A stretch of 64,000 nucleotides of DNA from Lyophyllum atratum (Eukaryota > Basidiomycota > Agaricomycetes > Agaricales > Lyophyllaceae). The translations under genes were made by a program, and so were the position numbers. How positions within the stretch are numbered: the first letter of the stretch is position 1; each line of letters opens with the position of its first letter. The DNA is taken from positions 682,001-746,000 of the forward strand of contig JACGCN010000018.1 in NCBI GenBank assembly GCA_014905825.1, given 5' to 3'. Positions 23,500 to 33,425 of the stretch are shown here, piece by piece. The notes below the pieces were generated by a model. It saw only the letters and a list, made by a program, of their open reading frames with translations. It did no database searches and was not told the DNA's origin.

Positions 23500-23537
23500 G
23501 AGAGTCGGGGATTGGCGCTTGCGCCGTGAGGATCTAA
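23500..23537 (+). other. Helitron 3' terminus
   Basis: GAGAGTCGGGGA (23500-23511) is the exact reverse complement of the element's first 12 bases. It is followed by the short palindrome GGCGCTTGCGCC (23514-23525) and, 8 nt further, CTAA (23534-23537). The hairpin-spacer-CTRR layout is the classical Helitron 3' end. Confidence 0.75.
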
Positions 23538-23714
23538 TTTTATGCCTACTGTATCACGCGCTTATCATTACGAGCTTGAGTTGCATGTCAGTGTCACTGG
23601 ACCCAATGAGCGTATCGTTTGAGGCACAGGTGGCTGCGCATTTCAAGGAAAAAATCAAGACTGGAACCCTGGCGGAGCAAACCCATTTAAATGCCATCCA
23701 AAGGATATCTAAAA

Positions 23715-24954
23715 TCAAGAACTCGTAGGGCTAATGATCCCCCCATCGTGTACAGCATAACCCGAACTCTTCATCGCCCGTGCCCTCAACCGCAGCCGAA
23801 TATCGTCCCACCGCGACGAGTCCTGTCCAGGGGACATCACGTCCGCCGCACTATTCAAAGGCGTCGAGAAACTCGCGAACGCCCCTGCCTTGGCCAGGGG
23901 TAATTCCCCAAGGGCTGGGCGGACACGAGGCGGGAGCGGGGGCGGGGGCGACGCAACGACAAGGTGCGAGAGCGAAGTCGCGTTGCGTTTATGTTTATTC
24001 TGCTTGCGCAGTGCCTTCGGAAGCGGAGAGGGCGGACGGCGAGGCTTCCATGTCGAAGGGAGCGTCGACCGGTTCCGGGGTACAGCCTCATGTTTCTCTA
24101 GAGAGAGAGCATGCAGGTCGTCTTTGGTGCTAGGGGCGTCTTGGGAGCTTTCCATAAATCTAAGGCTAGGGGAGGGGAGGTTCATGAGGATTTGGGGAGG
24201 CAGCGCAGGGAGGAGAGGTCGGTCTTCCTTATCGATGGGGCGGGAGGAGGACTGGTGGACCGAGAGTCGAGAGATCATTTTGTCTATCACCCTTGAGGAC
24301 ATGCGAAATTTCTTCATTCTCGCGTTGTTAGCTTCCTTTGACGAAGGTTTCTCCTCAACGGTCCTAGGTGGCCCAACCTCCATAGGCTTTCCAATCATGG
24401 GTAACACCGTCTCCTCCAGCACTATCTTCTCTTCCACCTTGACTTCTCGAACCTCTCTCGCTTCTTCCAAGTCCGATTGAGCATCCTCTCCCTCCTCATC
24501 CGAGCCCAAGAAAGGATTCACATCCACAGTAGCACTCTTCAAATCCAACACAAAAACATTCACCGCCGCACTCCGAGGCTGCACAGCGCGCCTCCAAGGA
24601 CCCTCCTCCACAGGCGTCATCGCAAGCCCAAACCGCCTTCGATTGACCCTGGTTTCAGAGAACATAGGCGGAGAGATATGATAAGACTCCTGGCTGTACA
24701 TGCTTGCACTCGTTTTCGGCGCAGCCGAAATCGTGTACCGCAAGCTGGCAAGGGTGATCAGGTTTTCCTGCACATAAAAAGTACATCAGTCATGGAAAGA
24801 GTAAAAGAACATCGCGACAACACACCTCGGAGTCACAGGAATAAGCATAGGAATGTCGCTCGACAAGGGGCAGCGTCAAGTGCAAGGCACCTGGCCTGCT
24901 GATTCCTTTCGTCTGTCTCGCCGGATCAAGTTGAGCGTAACCTGAAGGGGCCAT
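23715..24954 (-). CDS. Hypothetical Ser/Pro-rich protein
   Basis: The function is not recognised. Model: complement(join(23715..24767,24826..24954)), 393 aa. The 58-nt intron has donor GTGTGT and acceptor ATGTGCAG, joined in phase 0. The start MAPSGYAQLD is the first ATG upstream in frame. The N-terminal 130 residues (PGALHLTLPLVERHSYAYS, then NLITLASLRYTI and a segment ending in NVFVLDL) look folded and may be a beta-rich domain. An acidic stretch with DEEGED follows. The remainder is Pro/Ser/Arg-rich and probably disordered, except for a short motif SRWDDIRLRLRARAM near the C-terminus. The Helitron 3' end lies about 177 bp beyond the stop, so the insertion is in this gene's 3' flank. Confidence 0.6.
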
Positions 24955-26206
24955 CGAATCTCCAAAGACCAGAGGGCGCGCAGCGTCCGAGGTGAAGATG
25001 GGGCAAGGCTGATCCAGCAGCCTATAGTAGTGGGACGACGGAGAACAGACGCGGGGTTGGGGGTTCAAGCCTTTTTCAAGGATCAAATGTGATCATGGCC
25101 ATGCCGGATGACCGTGACCAGCACACGTTTGATGGTCGCGGTCAAGGACACACGTCGGGCTGTGCCTTCCCATCTTCTTCGCTCTACCGAGTTCAGATTA
25201 TGAAGCCGCTTTAACTTGAATGCATATGTATCGTTGCCAGATCGTTGCTAGCCTCATGACTACGAGCTGGTACCATGGACATTGGAGAGTGAAGACCGCA
25301 AGGATCTGGGTTTGAATATTATTCTCGAAAGTGATCATTTCGTAGATAACAGAGGCAACAGAAAGGAAAAGATGTCGATAGGAACACTAAGCTTGACTTG
25401 TAGAGTAGGTCTAACAGATTATTAGGAATGTTTATCATGACTAGAAGAGACCATGAGCGTATCAGATATAAAAGCACTCGGGAGGGATCATCCTCGTTAT
25501 CTCTCGCCATGGATTTGGCTCTGTTGACTTTCAAGAATCCATGATAGGGATTCGTTGGGATCGCTGTTATACACCAGAAGTCCGAGGTGTAATGGACCAG
25601 TCTCAATCGCATCATAGATCTTGACCAACTTACTTTTCATGTCTTTTCCTCACATTTTCATCTTGTTTTCATCGTTTTCTTATCTCCCTGCCTCCATCAG
25701 TAGCGAGCACTTGGACAATTAGCTACTGGGAGCCTCCTTCCTTCTGATGCTATCCGTTTGATACTTTCCGCAAGGTCTTCTTTCTAGGAATTAAGTAGCG
25801 GGTTCTTAGATATGATCTCTGGTGCTACTGTAGTGATTTAACGGTCGTGGAAAACCACTTCGATTCTGGCTGTGGGCAGAGCGATAGTGTGGCTTGTTCA
25901 GCATACCACATTGACCTTCTGTAACCTCAGCTGGCCCATAGCTTATGAAGTTATGCGCAAATGGAACGGTTTGTGCCACCCTTCGATGAACCCGAAAAGT
26001 CCGATCATGTCTTCGATGGCTGTGTCACTTACCATCAACTTTACCCCATACTCCAACCTGCATCTCTCCATGCATATGTATATAAAGCCCTTACCGACCG
26101 CCCGTCTGTCAAGTTCTCTTGTCTCTCTCCACCGCCTTGGGACATCTACGCAGGCATAACAGGCTAACAGCGCAGCATATCACAGTGATTCGTGCCAGAC
26201 ACACCG
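24955..26206. other. Intergenic region with one dispersed repeat
   Basis: Divergent spacer of about 1.25 kb between the gene starting at 24954 (-) and the one starting at 26207 (+). The only structured element seen is the ~180-bp repeat copy at 25318-25497. A TATATAAAG stretch at 26078-26086 lies about 120 bp before the downstream ATG and may be its TATA box. Confidence 0.5.
25318..25497 (+). repeat. Dispersed ~180-bp repeat, copy 1
   Basis: By eye about 80% identical to 28511-28690, in the same orientation. Shared blocks include CGTAGATAACA, GATGTCGATAG, TTATCATGACTAGAAGAGACC and CGTATCAGATATA. It may be an LTR fragment or MITE; it contains a TATA-like motif (AGATATAAAAG). Confidence 0.7.
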
Positions 26207-28249
26207 ATGGAAACCACAGACGCCGAACACCCACCACCCTTCCAGCCCACCAACGAGATTGAGCTCGTGTCCAAAGAACATAGCAAAATAACTGGCGTAA
26301 GCGTCTACTCTGGCCGTGCAGAGGTCACCCGCATCTTCAAGTTCGATGTCCAGACCGGGCAGAACCAAGTAACCGTCACTGGTCTGCCTAACGTGCTGGA
26401 CCAGGATTCCCTCCGGTATGTCCTAACGTCTGCAGTCTTCTTATATACGAATAATTTTACCCATTGATTACTACAGGGTTGAAGGACATGGTGCCGCTAC
26501 CATCCACAATGTCACCATCTCCAGTACTCCGCGCCCGACGCCGCCCACCACGTCGCCTGGCCTCACGGTACTTCAATCCAGGAAGGCCAAGACCCTCAAA
26601 GCGCTCGAACGGTGCAAGAAGTCCATTACTGCGCTCGAGTCGTACTTCGCCACTATGCATAGCCAACACATCAATGTGATGCAGGTGGGAAAGGTCATGA
26701 AGGAGTACGAGGCGACGGCGGGAGAGCTCGACGGCCGTGTGTTGGACCTCGAGAAGGAACTTTCTGATGTTGAAGCAGAGATAGCGGAGGAGCGGACGAA
26801 GCTTGGGGGCAAGGCGCTTGAAGACCATCTTGGTATCCAGGTGGCTATTGGAGTCTTTGCGGAGGTGGAGGGTGAGGTGGAAATTGCTTTGATCTATGGT
26901 ACGTCTGCTATCTTAAATCTTGTGCTGTTCTTAACATCAGGACTACAGCGGTATACGGTGCATCGTGGAACGCGGGATACGATATACGTGTTGATATGAA
27001 GGCGAAGGAGGAGCAGGTGATGTTGATCTACAAAGCCGCCATTACACAAAGCACTGGCGAGGTAGGTGACTCAAATTGCACGATGTCACGGAATTGAACT
27101 CGAGCCACACAGGACTGGAATGATGTTTCACTGACGCTCGAGACAGCGACGCCCACATTCGGTGTTAGCGTGCCTACTCTGGATCCCTGGAATCTTTCAA
27201 TCTCCAAGCCCGCCCCTCCTATTCGCGCCCCGCCTCCAGCTCCAGTTCCAATCTCCCCTCCTGGCATGGTATACTTGAGTGCATCTGCTAATTTTGTCGA
27301 AAGTGAACAATCAGCACCTCCCCTCCCACGGGTAATACCTCACTCTACCCTTGCGATCTCATCCAAAGGCAACGTCAGCGCCACATTCGAAGTCCCAGGG
27401 CTTATCACCATCCCGAGCGACGGCGTCGCACACAACGTCACAATCGTGCAGCTCAAACTCAATGCGACGATGTCATGGGTCTGTGTGCCGAAGAAGGACA
27501 CTAAGACGCATTTGAGCGTATGGCCGTTTTTTTCCTCGACGCGCGATGTCCGCTAAATGGTGTATTGACTGTAGGCAAAGATCAAGAATGCATCGCAGTA
27601 CACTCTGCTGAGCGGGACGGGAAGCGTCTATGTTGACGGTAGCTTCATCTCCCGGTCCAAAGTGCCCGCCGTGAGCCCCGACGAAAGCTTCAACTGTGCT
27701 TTGGGGTAAAAATCTCACTCAGGCTACATATACACAATGCTAATCCCACACCCCAGGCTCGACCCCTCCATCCGCATCACCTACCATCCCCAAACCAAGA
27801 AACAGTCCAAGAGCGGATTCTACACCAAGACCACGACGCACGTGTTATCGCAGCACATCACCGTGTTCAACACCAAGACCTCTCCCATTGATGGCGTCAG
27901 GATCCTCGACCATATCCCGGTGTCGGAGGACGCGCGAATCCAGGTGAACCTCATCAACCCGCCGCTCACGCGCCCGAGTGTCTCCTCTGGCAGTAGCAGC
28001 GTGGGGCCCTCGTCTTCTGCCTTGGAGGGGGCGAGGAAGCCGGTGGCAGTGGGGAAGGGGGTTACTGCGGCTTGGGAGGGGGCGGAGGATGTGGATGTGG
28101 ATGGGGAGCGGGTGGGGCGGGATGGGAAGGTTGGGTGGGTGTGTGCGGTGCCGCCGCAGGGGAAGGTCAATTTGTTGTTGCAATGGGAGGTGGTTGTGCC
28201 TGCGAGGACGGACGTGGTGGGGATGATGTTAGCGGTGTGCTATTCGTAG
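26207..28249 (+). CDS. DUF4139 (MuiA-like) family protein
   Basis: A member of the conserved DUF4139/DUF4140 family (bacterial mucoidy-inhibitor A and fungal/animal relatives), wh ose biochemical role is unknown. Model: join(26207..26415,26477..26898,26949..27061,27113..27517,27575..27705,27757..28249), 590 aa, with all junction phases consistent. The family pattern is clear. An N-terminal beta domain has VSVYSGRAEVTRIFKF and VTVTGLPNVLDQDSLR, and is followed by VEGHGAATIHNVTIS. A coiled-coil lies at about residues 120-195. The central domain holds VYGASWNAGYDIRVDM, YKAAITQSTGEDWNDVSLTL and a Pro-rich loop. The C-terminal beta domain includes LLSGTGSVYVDGSFI and HITVFNTKTSPIDGVRILD. The length is normal for fungal members. 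Confidence 0.88.
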
Positions 28250-28510
28250 TGTCTCGCGGGTAGATGAAGCCTATGGCACTAAGCAAGGGATTGCAATCGT
28301 AAGATCGATATTTGTACTTGGGTTGTTGTGAAGAGGCGTTGTGCCCTGACACACTTTCCCGCTCCAGGTACATGGAAGACTACTCTTACCCTTTCTCTTT
28401 ATCCCTACATCCATCACGGTTGGCACCATTGTACATATCGCCTATTAGTATCCTGGAAGATCTCTTATTGCACACAAGAAACATGAGTGCGCGGGCACAG
28501 CGGGGCCATA

Positions 28511-28690
28511 TTCTCAAGAGTTATCATTGCGTAGATAACACAGGCAACGGAAAGGATCCGAAAGATGTCGATAGAAAGACTAAGGTTGACTTGTATAGTA
28601 GGTCTAAGAGATTATGGGAAGTGGTTATCATGACTAGAAGAGACCACGAGCGTATCAGATATATAAGCACTCGGGAAGGATCGCAATCGT
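28511..28690 (+). repeat. Dispersed ~180-bp repeat, copy 2
   Basis: Second copy of the repeat at 25318-25497, direct orientation, with small indels. It lies between the 3' end of the DUF4139 gene and the 3' end of the minus-strand gene at 28833. It contains AGATATATAAGCACTCGGG, a TATA-like block shared with copy 1. The stretch 28250-28510 shows nothing else. Confidence 0.7.
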
Positions 28691-28832
28691 ACAAGTAATA
28701 GCGTAGAGTGAACCAGCTGATCATATAATTGTCTAAAAGGCACATAGAAATAAAGATAGAGGAGTGAGGAGCGCGGCGGGTTAGAGTCGAAATATCGAAT
28801 TGAAATAATCCCTAGACTTTGTCGTGAGGCCG

Positions 28833-30339
28833 CTATTCTTCTATAGCAACTTCGTCCTGTCACGTCTGATATCAATAAGCATCCAGGACTCCAAACGTCA
28901 AAGCGCCATACCTTAATCGCGGGGAACGGCACTGGAGCCACCAGCTTCGGCTCCACAATCTCACCCTTCCCCTTCCCCGCTCTCTTCTTGGGTGCTGTCG
29001 GCATCGACACCGACTTCGGCCTTCTAGCAGGCTTCTTCTGCCCCTGCTCCTTTACATCTGCCTCATCCTCTCCCTCCCCCTTCCCCTTATTCACAAAGAA
29101 CTGATTATGATACCCCATACTCCTCCTCTCCGCCTCCGAAAGCAAAGACGTGGGCCGCACAGGTACATCCTCCGAAAACACGATCCTCGACGTCGGCTGG
29201 GGCATCGTCGAGTTGCTGTTCGAAGTCAGCAGGACGAACGGCGAAGGCGGGAGGGAGCTCGAGAGGCCGCGGTGGTGTTTCAGCTTCGCCTTACTTGTGA
29301 GTATGCTGAGGGGCTTACGCCGTGGCGATGGTGTGGGTGTAGGTGCAGGCGAGGGCGTATGGGATTTCGGTGGGGAGGCCCTTCCGGTGCGCTTTTTCTG
29401 CGGGGAGGGGGAGGGCGTGGTGCGGGCTGAGGAGCGGCGGAACATGAGGCGGGGGAAGGCAAAGGTGAGGTTGTGGTGCGTGGCGCCGCGGATGTCGATA
29501 TCCGCGTCGGGGTCAGGGTCGGTTGTATCGGTTGTGGCGGCGGCGGAGTGGCGGTTCTTGTCGAGGGGGGTGAAGGGAGGGGGGTTGATGCCTTTGTTGT
29601 GGAGAGGGTAGAGAGGGGACATGGGCAGAGCTTCGATTTCTTCCCATTCGTCATCTCCATCGTCTTCCGGGACGTCATCAAGGCTCGCGGGAGGGACGAT
29701 GGGTTCGGTGTGTGGAGGAGGTGCTGAAGTGGCCGGTGCAACGCTGTCGCTTTGGGAATTGGGGGGTGCAAAGTCTTCCTGACGACTTCGGGGCGCCGTT
29801 TCGCAAGGGATTTTGCGCTGGAAGAAGGATCTACGGTTTGTCGAGACCCGCCCACTTTCGCGACAAGTAGGTTTCGTCTCTTTGCTCGGTGTGGGTCGGG
29901 GCGCATCGTGCTTGTGGATACTGCGCCTGAAGAAGGATCGACGGCTGAGTGATATATGACCAGGCCCAACTTCACATCCCAATGGTTTCTCAAGGGAAGT
30001 ATCTGGATTTTCGATGACACTGGCCTGATGCCTATGCCTTGCGCGGAGTCGAGCCGTAAACCCGGAGAATGGATGAAAATGGTGACGCCTTCGCTGCGTA
30101 GGCACCTTCTCTTCGGTGGCCTCCCACCCCGCAGACATCACCTCCTGAAATCTGGTAGTCCGGTTTTGTCTTCGGAACGAGCTGTCCCCGTCTTTCGAGG
30201 AATCATTGAACATCCACTCTCCGACCAAGCTGTTGTCGTCAAGGACGCCCAATTGCATGCAGACATCGAAAACGGAGGCCCGAACGCCGTTGGATTCCCG
30301 GTTGCTATTCCTCATTGTAGAGCGCGATGGCGTCGACAT
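28833..30339 (-). CDS. Paralogue-like protein with RESN/WMFN signature
   Basis: The function is not recognised. Model: complement(join(28833..28856,28912..30339)), 483 aa. The last intron (55 nt, donor GTATGG, acceptor GTGACAG) adds a seven-residue acidic tail DEVAIEE in phase 0; read through, the ORF would run on into the repeat. Residues about 13-46 (NRESNGVRASVFDVCMQLG, then WMFN) match the start of the plus-strand gene at 737-3836. The rest is Ser/Pro/Arg-rich with LSRRSFFRR-type basic repeats (three similar RRSFF blocks), an acidic DDGDDEWEEIEALPMSPLYP block, and a C-terminal conserved-looking motif SEAERRSMGYHNQFFVNKGK. Probably a disordered regulatory or scaffold protein, by inference only. 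Confidence 0.7.
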
Positions 30340-30809
30340 TGTGAGGACTTTACGACGCGCACGAAAGCGTGTTATAGGTGTCGCAGTCGAGGACAGGGGT
30401 AGGAAAGAAGCGCCGAGAGTCGATAAGATAACGACTTATATATGTTCTCCAAAGAAGACTTGGTGGGAAGTCCCCTTGACGACTTATGGAGTTTTGCAGC
30501 CGGGTATGGGCGCCATGTGACGAGAAAAGCCACTTGGCCTCCTGCTTAGGATACAGAACATGTCAGTGTCGACGTCAAAGCCCGAGTGTGGATAGATTCT
30601 CTCATCCTCGTGTCGTTCCGACGGACACAATCACTGCAGCTGGAGAACGGAGTGGGACGAATGATCATTTTCGGAGCGATCGGCAGTCCGGCAGCAGCAT
30701 CGGATTTTCCCGTTTCGACACGCTCCAAGTCCGACAACTCGCGCGCCAGCTTCAAGTTGAGGCACCTTCGATATAGACTTGAGCAGCAAAATAGGACTGA
30801 TACGAATTC
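30340..30809. other. Spacer, no gene seen
   Basis: Upstream region of the gene starting at 30339 (-) and downstream flank of the F-box fragment. It includes a TTATATATG stretch near 30434, about 95 bp upstream of that gene's ATG and well placed as a TATA box. No coding feature is supported. Confidence 0.4.
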
Positions 30810-31250
30810 CTACCCATCCCAGAGATGTACATCAACCGCCATGCCTTGGTCTATTAAATCCCTGATCCTTTCGTTCGTCAAGATCATCCCAGGTGTCATG
30901 GTGCATGACTCTCCCAGTGCTTTTGAAATCTCCAGCTTGAAAAATTCCAGGCATCCCCGCTCCCCCTCTCCAGTACCCCATCGTAACCAAAGCATATCTG
31001 CCAACGCGTCAACGCAGAAGTTGCGCGAACAGCTGAGCACCTCTAATTGTACCAGCTGTGGTATAGCCGTGGCACACTTCGCTTGAGGAGTGAGGCGTCG
31101 CACAACCCCGTCCATGAATCCGAAGATCATGTCGATACCCTCGTTGGCATGCTCCAATCTGAGCTCCACTAGCTGTGGCGTCGCTCGAAGACATTCCGTC
31201 GGCGCTCTGAGCGTCAACGATCTCCAGAGCCCTTTCCCGCTCTCCCACGA
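30810..31250 (-). pseudogene. C-terminal fragment of an F-box/LRR-type gene
   Basis: About 145 codons of a leucine-rich, F-box-type protein end at a stop at 30810. Visible repeats are SLTLRAPTECLRATPQLVEL and ATAIPQLVQLEVLSCSRNF, the typical back half of the large Agaricomycete F-box family. The reading frame can be followed back to about 31245 (HSWESGKGLW) and then stops making sense exactly where the gag-like ORF begins on the other strand. The gene therefore appears cut by a retroelement insertion or rearrangement, and no F-box is left. Confidence 0.55.
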
Positions 31251-33092
31251 ATGTCGTCGGGATCGCGGAGTACGGGGAGTTCGTTTGGCGAGGCATTCCG
31301 GCGCTTTGAGCGCACGGATGACTCGGACTCCTATATCAGTAGCGACCCGGTGGGCCGTGATATCGAGCGACGGGATGATCGGTATCCCTCGCCCTTCGAG
31401 GTTCGCATCAACCGGCCATGGATCGAGTCCATGCGGCCGGAGGAGTACCGGAGGCCAGTGGCCCCCACTCGCCCTTTACCGTCTTCATCGAAGTCGGTCA
31501 AACCTGTGGCTTCTTCAAAGTCACAAAAAGTCACCCCCGCTAACCGCGACGGTGGACGTCGTGAAGTCACGACGTACAAAGTACCCGAGGCTGCGCCAGG
31601 ACCCCCTCAGTGGGTCCTGACTCCGCGTCCTGCCCCACCGCCGACAACATCAGTTGCCGGCCCGTCCAAGGCTCGGATCATCCGTGATCCTCTTGAGGCC
31701 TCGGTTCACGGCGAATCCGACGATGGCGCCAGCTCTGGCGCCTCGGAGAAGGTCGTGTCTGCGAAGAAGAAGAAGGGTCAAGAGACCCACCGAGCTAATG
31801 AAGCTCGGCATCGGGAGAATGAAGAACCTGGGCCCATTGCCCAGGAAATGGAAGTAGTGGTGGGTAATAACCGCCACGAACGGAGCAATCGCTTGTGGGA
31901 CATGTTGGGCCCACAATTCTATTGGTCCCCCTACGACAACAGGGTATACGCCCTCATGGAAGCTTTCAGAGCTTCCTCTCGTGAGGTTGGGGACCGCCAA
32001 CGGTACCAATTGCCGGCCTCTTCTGGTCGGCTTTATGCCGCATTCCCGAGAGGATTCCCGATGAATCCTTTCGAAGTTCAGAAGTTGTATGACTTCGTCT
32101 TTAAAAAGACGACGAATGGCAAATGGCGGCTCTCAGACGAAGAGCGATGCCAAGCCTATGAGCTCCTCGCTGAGTTCATTAGGATCTCGCAGCAGATCCA
32201 CCCCCGCCTTCGTGACCGCGCCATGCAAGCGGCCACAGAACTTTCCCACTTCGAGGAGCGTGAGCCTCCCCGAGTAGCTTCAGGCTACCAACCGTGGCAG
32301 CACCCACCTGTTGTGCGTCCTGCCGGCGCACTGTCTGCCAAGGTTACTGGCAGAACACGCGGGGCTGGGCTAACGCCGCCTTCGGGCAGTAGCAGCTTCA
32401 ACCAGGAGCTCATGGCGCAGTATATGCTGCACCATGGACGTCCTGGTACCCGGAACTGGCACCATGGCTTAGCCATGGATTATGCCCGCCGAATCTCCCG
32501 TGAGACCGTCTTCGGCCACACGCTGACCTCCATACTGGCACCTGTCAGTAGCAATCACCGTTCCGCATTCGTGAGAGTGCTGGCGAGCATTATGGTTCGC
32601 CCATACTTCTACCATGAGATGGTAGAAGCTCACAATGCAGCCAACCCTGATCGACCATTAGTGCCGATCTCAGGTCGCGAGTTCACCGTAACTCGCTTTA
32701 ACCCACCAGAGGACCGTAACCTCATTTCTGAGGATATGGTCGTCCGGCACTTGATCGAGAATGGTATCCCCGTAGAGTGGATACATCACTCGTATGCCTA
32801 CGCGCTCCATTGGTGGAATCACACCTGGCCAATGGACGCCGAACTTCAGGCGACTTATCGCCAGGTCGACGATCAGCGTCGGGCACGGCTGGATGAGCAT
32901 GGCACTCCGCCAATCATCCTTCAGTGGAGTGGGTGGCGTTACGCTACCCCCGACGACTGTACTCGCCTCAATATCCTTGAGGGAATTGAGGCTGCAGAAC
33001 ATGGCGGTATCCGTCAAACTGGAACCGTGGCTCTCCGTTGGAGAACCACTTCTCTTCGTCGATCTCCCCAATCGGAGAGATATGCCATCTGA
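31251..33092 (+). CDS. Gag-like retroelement ORF (accessory ORF of an LTR element)
   Basis: 613 aa without introns. The N-terminal 200 residues are Ser/Pro/Arg-rich and disordered. A helical domain follows, with NRLWDMLGPQFYWSPYDNRV, PRGFPMNPFEVQKLYDFV and RCQAYELLAEFIRIS. Later blocks include GLAMDYARRISRETVFGHTL and SYAYALHWWNHTWPM. No zinc knuckle, protease or reverse transcriptase is seen. Near 33010 the frame changes: a second frame continues with EPWLSVGEPLLFVDLPNRRD and a Pro/Ala/Thr-rich tail to a stop at 33328-33330, so the native protein is probably longer and one base is off. The downstream polypurine tract and LTR place it as an ORF of an LTR element. Similar proteins are, to my recollection, repeated in mushroom genomes. 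Confidence 0.55.
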   Translation: MSSGSRSTGSSFGEAFRRFERTDDSDSYISSDPVGRDIERRDDRYPSPFEVRINRPWIESMRPEEYRRPVAPTRPLPSSSKSVKPVASSKSQKVTPANRDGGRREVTTYKVPEAAPGPPQWVLTPRPAPPPTTSVAGPSKARIIRDPLEASVHGESDDGASSGASEKVVSAKKKKGQETHRANEARHRENEEPGPIAQEMEVVVGNNRHERSNRLWDMLGPQFYWSPYDNRVYALMEAFRASSREVGDRQRYQLPASSGRLYAAFPRGFPMNPFEVQKLYDFVFKKTTNGKWRLSDEERCQAYELLAEFIRISQQIHPRLRDRAMQAATELSHFEEREPPRVASGYQPWQHPPVVRPAGALSAKVTGRTRGAGLTPPSGSSSFNQELMAQYMLHHGRPGTRNWHHGLAMDYARRISRETVFGHTLTSILAPVSSNHRSAFVRVLASIMVRPYFYHEMVEAHNAANPDRPLVPISGREFTVTRFNPPEDRNLISEDMVVRHLIENGIPVEWIHHSYAYALHWWNHTWPMDAELQATYRQVDDQRRARLDEHGTPPIILQWSGWRYATPDDCTRLNILEGIEAAEHGGIRQTGTVALRWRTTSLRRSPQSERYAI

Positions 33093-33425
33093 CGACCCTA
33101 TGGAAGGGCCATCACACTCGTCGGCACCAATCGGTGTCGTCCCCCAACCTCCTGTGGCTTCGGCCACTGCAACTTCGACCACAGTCGCAGCGCCATCGAG
33201 CGCTGAAACCCCTGTGGATACCATGGCGGCCCCATCTGGGCCACCTCCATCGGCAGCGGCTCCCGCTAGCACTCTCCCTCCGTTACCAGAGGACAGGGAC
33301 GAAACGATGGGGGATGTCGAACATGGGTGAGGCACTTTACTCATCCGCCTTTGACCCCATGGACGCATGACGTCAGGAGGACCAGTTCGACGATCAGACA
33401 CTACTTGATCGCGAACTTGGGTATC

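Larger units (their letters stand above)
8156..23537 (+). mobile_element. Giant multi-gene Helitron-like element
   Basis: A rolling-circle (Helitron) transposon of about 15.4 kb. The 5' end begins TCCCCGACTCTC. The 3' end carries the exact reverse complement of those 12 bases (23500-23511), a GGCG/CGCC hairpin (23514-23525) and CTAA (23534-23537). Such asymmetric inverted repeats are a feature of the Helitron2/Helentron-like branch. The base before the outer copy (5568) and the base after the 3' end (23538) are both T, which fits T-T target insertion, also described for that branch. Cargo in order: Rep/helicase (+), protease-like extension (+), dioxygenase-like gene (-), 161-bp satellite, unknown gene (-) and a six-exon gene (+). 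The 3' border could lie a few bases either side of CTAA. Confidence 0.8.

Noticed and set aside
5569..23537. Nested insertion of one full Helitron into another
   Set aside because: The sequence after the 3' end (23538 onward) does not resume the broken copy (it should start GGTATGTATCC), so a head-to-tail partial duplication fits better.
28612..28832. C-terminal extension of the minus-strand gene ending at 28612
   Set aside because: A good GTATGG...GTGACAG intron removes it. The extension runs through the dispersed repeat.
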